22,642 nucleotides of DNA. Origin: Nephromyces sp. MM_2019 (lineage: Eukaryota; Apicomplexa; Aconoidasida; Nephromycida). The translations under genes and the position numbers were made by a program. This document shows positions 18,854-22,642 of the stretch, piece by piece (within the stretch, counting starts at the first letter, position 1; every line of letters starts with the position of its first letter). Where the stretch lies: positions 5,858 through 28,499 of the forward strand of contig JADHZB010001760.1 in the NCBI GenBank assembly GCA_015657535.1, given 5' to 3'. The notes under the pieces are model-generated. The model saw nothing but the letters and a program-made list of their open reading frames with translations, searched no databases and was not told the origin of the DNA.

Positions 18854-19108
18854 TTGTGCTTTACAGCTTTGTTTTTTTTCGGGTATGCCTGCACTTTTAG
18901 CTTAGTCAACTTCGTGTGGCAATACGACCACAAACTTAAATCTTCTATTGACTTTATGGATGCACATGGCGAAAAACTCGTATATCTATTGCCTTCTAAT
19001 GTGATATACTATCTTGAAGGCTTTAATAAACGAAGTTTTAAAATTCAGTTTCTGCTTGTCTCCTTCTGTGGCATTTACCGGGTTTTTTTCTTCATTAGCG
19101 ATAGATAA
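18854..19108 (+). other. Coding-like open frame upstream of CK2
   Basis: 84 codons. The central part, after CTTTTAG near 18902, reads LVNFVWQYDHKLKSSIDFMD then AHGEKLVYLLPSN before a GTGATA. The remainder is hydrophobic and phenylalanine-rich. The same frame is open again after the TAA at 19106-19108 up to 19207, ending SIERLSMKLRQEFIA, which suggests an exon pair split by an intron that contains the stop. No phase-consistent junction was settled and no family is recognised. It could be the end of a separate small gene or an untranslated leader of CK2. Confidence 0.28.
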
Positions 19109-19539
19109 GCTTATGGCCCTTATTTTACGCATAGATTTATATCATTACACAAGTTTCACTCTATTGAAAGACTCAGTATGAAACTGAGGCAGGAATTCAT
19201 AGCGTAAGCTTTTTTATTTCCCCATTTTCTAGGCTAAATCAATGTATATTTACTATATTATCTTTTGTAACTGCATTTTACATATCATGCTTCTTATATC
19301 TATTTATTGCTATTTCGCTATAATTTTATGTTTTTTTGCATGCAAAAGGTTTCTTCCTCCTTTTTTTTTCTATTTTACACCGCAACCTTCTCTTCTATTG
19401 CATCATTTCTCCATATATTGTAGTATTTCATTAATCTTAGCAGCAGGTTTTTCTTCTTTACCCAATGTATCACAAATTATATGAGTTTCTGGCGATATCA
19501 TCTCTTTTTTTTTTGCTCAGACTAACTTCTTGCTCTATA

Positions 19540-22500
19540 ATGCTGGAGAATCCCCCTTCAAATAACTCTACACCTCCTTCACCACCCTCTAAGACAATCA
19601 CGAACATCAACAGCCCTTTGCCTCACGTGCATGCTTTCGTTAATGCTAATAGACCCCAGGAATATTGGGACTATGAGAATCTCAATCTGCGTTGGAGTCT
19701 TCCTGATGATTATGAAGTTATCAGAAAGATTGGGCGGGGGAAATACTCAGATGTTTTTGAAGGTATTAATCTGCTAACGCAGGAAAAATGTGCTGTGAAG
19801 ATATTAAAGCCAGTAAAAAAAAAAAAGATAAAGCGAGAAATCCTCATCTTAAGAAATCTCTATGATGGCCCTAATATCATTAGATTATTGGATATAGTGC
19901 GAGATCCCGCCACAAAAACTCCATCTCTGGTTCGTAGAAAAGGGAATAATAATAATAACTGTATACGTTTTGAAGGGGAAAATCCACATCTTCACTGTGT
20001 TTTTGCCCTTTTAGTGACAATTTAACATCTCTGAGATATAAATGTGTTGTGAGAGGTCTTTTTTTGCTGGAAGAAGTAGTAGTTTTTGTTGCTTTATGGG
20101 GGAATCAGTGTAAGTACACTATAAATTATGGATTTATTTTTTTTTATCACATATAATTCGCCATTTTTTTTATTTTTCGGCTATTGAAGTTTTTTTTCTT
20201 TTCCTTTGCTAATTCTTGGAGTAAGGGGCTGATATGTGATGACAAATTTAGCTGATATCTCGTGGTGTGCATTGGAGATGGTAGTTCATAGTATACTAAT
20301 TATATGCTATATCTTTGGCTGTGATTTTGCTAGAATTAACAAGTTTTTTATTGTTTGATTTATCTAGTCTGGTAATGATTTTTACGGCGTAGGTTTTGCA
20401 CACACGTATTTTTCGTAGTTGAAATCCATTGAGGTATGTGTTTCGTCTTTTTGCAATATAACGTATAAACTTTCTCCCACAAGTGTTTATATTGACTTTT
20501 AATGCAGCAGCGAGATAAAAACTAGCTAATATGGTGCCTTGTGGCATGCAGTTTGAAGAGAAATTTGCCTGGTTGACGTGTGTCTCTTTTCTCATTCCTT
20601 ATGCCATGCAGTTTGAAGATAAATCTGCCTAGTGTGTACGTGCTTGTGCGTGTATCGTTTCTCAGACTAGTGATTGTCCTCTCTCCTGTTCTTATAGGTA
20701 TTCGAATATCTTAATATGACAGACTTTCGCAGTCTCTATCCCAACCTTTCAGACTATGATATTCGTTACTACACATACCAATTATTAAAGGTAGTTGAAG
20801 TTGGATTGATTTTTCAAGTCTTTTATTTATATATTTGCTGTTTATAGTAGATTTCCTGTGTGTGAGAACTACTTCTTCATATCAGAATTTTTCTTCTTTT
20901 TGATGTTTAGCTATGAGTTTTGCCAATTTTTGGAATATTTCATTTTGCTGCTAATAATATTTTTCGTTAGCAGATTTTCTTAAAAGTTAGCACACAAAAA
21001 GCCTTCGTTTTATTCTCATGGTTCTGTAGGCTGTGTGTAGATCGGCACATAAAAGCATTCATTTTACTCCTATAGTTGTGCAGTCTGTGTGCGAGATCTT
21101 AAAAGAAACCTGCTAATGTTATACCCATAGTTCTGCAATCTGTGTGCGAGATTTTCTACTAATAGCCCATTCGTTCTCCTCCTACTGCAATTATACGATA
21201 TATACCTGCAGATCTTAACTGAGTTGATTCAGAACTCCCCCTCCGCCCTTATGTCTTCACTTTACTGCTCTAAAAAGCGATGCTACCTAAATTCCCTGTT
21301 CTTTGCCTAAAATTTTTGTAATTCCTGTTCGAATGTTAGAAAAAGATGGTTATCTGCATTTTTTACTTCTTACACTATTCAAAACCTTGATTTCCTCCTT
21401 TTCTTTATAGGCTATTAGCTACTGCCATAGTCAAGGGATTATGCATAGGGATATCAAGCCCCACAATGTCATCATTGACCACGAAACAAGGTAAAAGTCA
21501 CGCCTTGAGACTCTATGTATGTTAAACTCTGTGATTTATAACCTAGCGATTGCTTGCTAAAATGAGCAGGGAAAAGTGATTTTTCGGTTTCATGCCGTGT
21601 GATGAGTGTTGAATAGCTTGAAGAGCTTCTTAAGCCATCCAATTTCTTCTTTTGAAGATGAAATTTCTCACTCCCTCAGTCTATCCAATAATAAAGGAAA
21701 TCAAAATACCCTGCACTGCTACTATATACAGTATATTTTAAGAGAAAATTGTCAAAATAACTAGGAGAAGTAAATCTAGTCCTGTGCTGGGTGCTTGACA
21801 TAGATTTCGTATATACTTGCCATTTTGAATGAACATTGAGAAGCTAGTACTTGAGAGTATTTTTCTTTATTTCTTGTTTGCTAGTCTTTTTTTGACTTAC
21901 AAGTGCAAGAGCACACTCCAATATATAAGCCGATATGTGCCCCAACACACACTTTAACACACACACACCCACCTTTGAAGAAAACATCAGTTTCACAGCT
22001 TCTCAAGCCCCAAATATTTCGGTGTAGCTGATGTCTAGAGTTTCAAGCTTTTCAGCTTCTTTGATGATATTTTTGCAGAAACAGCGAATTTTCTTCATTC
22101 AAGCTTTTGAATCACTTTGATGCAGTAATGATGTTTTTTTATTTAAACGTTTATATAGCATGTGTGTGTAGAATTTGAACAAATTTTCTAGTTTTTGCAT
22201 AGTTTTTGTAGTTTTTTAATACGAAAATTAGCGATATATTGCAGATTTGAAGTCTTTTGGTATGAACACCTATGATGCTTGCTAATTGCGCGAATTCAGC
22301 CTTCTTTTGAGCTTTTCACAGTCCTATTTTACTGTGTGTGTTATTTTATATTTTTCTGTGTTGGACGGTTTTTCCTATTCAAATCTTGATGCTTGAGTGC
22401 TTCTCTTCATTTTTAAATTCCCTTGAAGAGATTCTTTGCTAAATCTCTGTGAATGCATTTAATGGTAATTTTGATTGAGGTACTATGAAAACTTGTGTGT

Positions 22501-22582
22501 GTGTCTTTTGAGCAGGCAGCTTAGATTGATTGATTGGGGTTTGGCGGAATTCTACCATCCGCACAAGGAATACAACGTCCGG
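19540..22582 (+). CDS. CSNK2A: Casein kinase II catalytic subunit (CK2 alpha), 5' part, four exons
   Basis: CK2 alpha is a constitutively active, acidophilic Ser/Thr kinase of nucleus and cytoplasm that binds CK2 beta. Exons: 19540-19929, 20698-20790, 21411-21490, 22516-22582 (210 residues); phases 0, 0 and 2 agree at the joins. Residues 1-30 form a Pro/Ser/Asn-rich extension longer than in human CK2 alpha. [14 protein letters not shown] is the family's N-terminal segment that packs on the kinase core. The glycine loop [10 protein letters not shown] is at 64-73, the ATP lysine AVK at 87, and the basic cluster [10 protein letters not shown] at 91-100 (substrate and regulatory binding). The catalytic loop HRDIKPHN is at 173-180, and the metal motif is DWG (194-196) instead of DFG, which is diagnostic of CK2. 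LAEFYHP..EYNVR ends exon 4 before a GTATGC donor; the next exon (VASRY in the family) lies outside. All catalytic residues are present. The first donor is the weak GTTCGT. An in-frame ATG at 19465 would add a hydrophobic leader; TTTTTTGCTCAG at 19509-19520 looks like an acceptor instead, so I start at 19540. Confidence 0.95.
20535..20633 (+). repeat. 60-bp direct duplication in CK2 intron 1
   Basis: CATGCAGTTTGAAGA at 20545 recurs at 20605, followed by (G/T)AAAT(T/C)TGCCT(G/A)G in both. Similarity extends about ten bases upstream (GCCTTGTGGC against TCCTTATGCC). It is a diverged tandem duplication about 60-160 bases before the exon 2 acceptor. Confidence 0.8.
20990..21152 (+). repeat. 55-bp degenerate tandem repeat, three copies, in CK2 intron 2
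   Basis: Copies begin at 20990, 21045 and about 21100. Each contains a pyrimidine-rich stretch, then CATGGTTCTGTAGG/TATAGTTGTGCAGT/CATAGTTCTGCAAT, then CTGTGTG(T/C)(A/G)GAT. The CTGTGTGCGAGAT block recurs at exactly 55 bases between copies 2 and 3. Further decayed sequence (CTACTGCAATTAT) follows. Confidence 0.8.
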
Positions 22583-22642
22583 GTATGCAGAATGATTCGC
22601 AGGGGGTTTTAATGGAATTTTTTGGGGGGGGTGGTTTGGATG
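22583..22642 (+). other. Start of CK2 intron 4 with a G-run
   Basis: Begins with the GTATGC donor after the EYNVR codons; the in-frame continuation stops soon after. It contains a G-run (GGGGGGGG with a T) near the right edge. The rest of the intron and the remaining roughly 45% of the gene lie beyond the window. Confidence 0.7.

Noticed and set aside
19465..19539. Upstream ATG adding a hydrophobic leader to CK2 alpha
   Set aside because: CK2 alpha is not a secretory protein, and the added codons are a translated pyrimidine tract ending in TTTTTTGCTCAG, which looks like a splice acceptor in the 5' leader.

Overview
The window is eukaryotic nuclear DNA. It has spliceosomal introns with T-rich 3' ends, sparse exons, no operon-like spacing, and several minisatellite arrays. 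The best-supported gene is the 5' half of a protein kinase CK2 catalytic subunit (19540-22582, + strand, open at the right edge). Its wording ([25 protein letters not shown]) resembles my recollection of apicomplexan/alveolate CK2 alpha, and the window opens with telomere-like T4AG3/T4G4 repeats. I therefore lean towards an alveolate, but this is a weak inference without a database search.

Layout. 1-99: 23-bp G-rich minisatellite. 707-975: perfect 69-bp minisatellite whose unit carries a 3' splice-site-like sequence. 1883-3002 (+): fragmentary multi-exon gene resembling a BAP31-type ER membrane protein, with one segment unplaced. 3003-7946: mostly unassigned, with two degenerate short repeats, one long minus-strand open frame and one coding-like island. 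7947-10908 (+): five-exon candidate for Mediator subunit MED18; four of its five exons are too short or too displaced to appear as simple ORFs, yet the phases agree at every junction. 12730-15250: several coding-like islands that read best on the minus strand and may be one or more unrecognised genes. 15250-18100: little that can be supported. 18118-18237: 40-bp tandem repeat upstream of CK2. 19540-end: CK2 alpha, whose first two introns carry their own degenerate tandem duplications.

The + strand is T-rich across the three + strand genes. It is balanced to A-rich at roughly 11-17.6 kb, where the minus-strand islands lie, so composition roughly follows the proposed transcription direction. 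The recognised genes are housekeeping functions (transcription by Mediator, CK2 signalling, ER membrane) with no evident shared pathway. I see no rRNA, tRNA, CRISPR, transposase or reverse transcriptase. I do not see a convincing new multi-gene system. The most distinctive structures are the minisatellites, above all the one that multiplies a splice acceptor.
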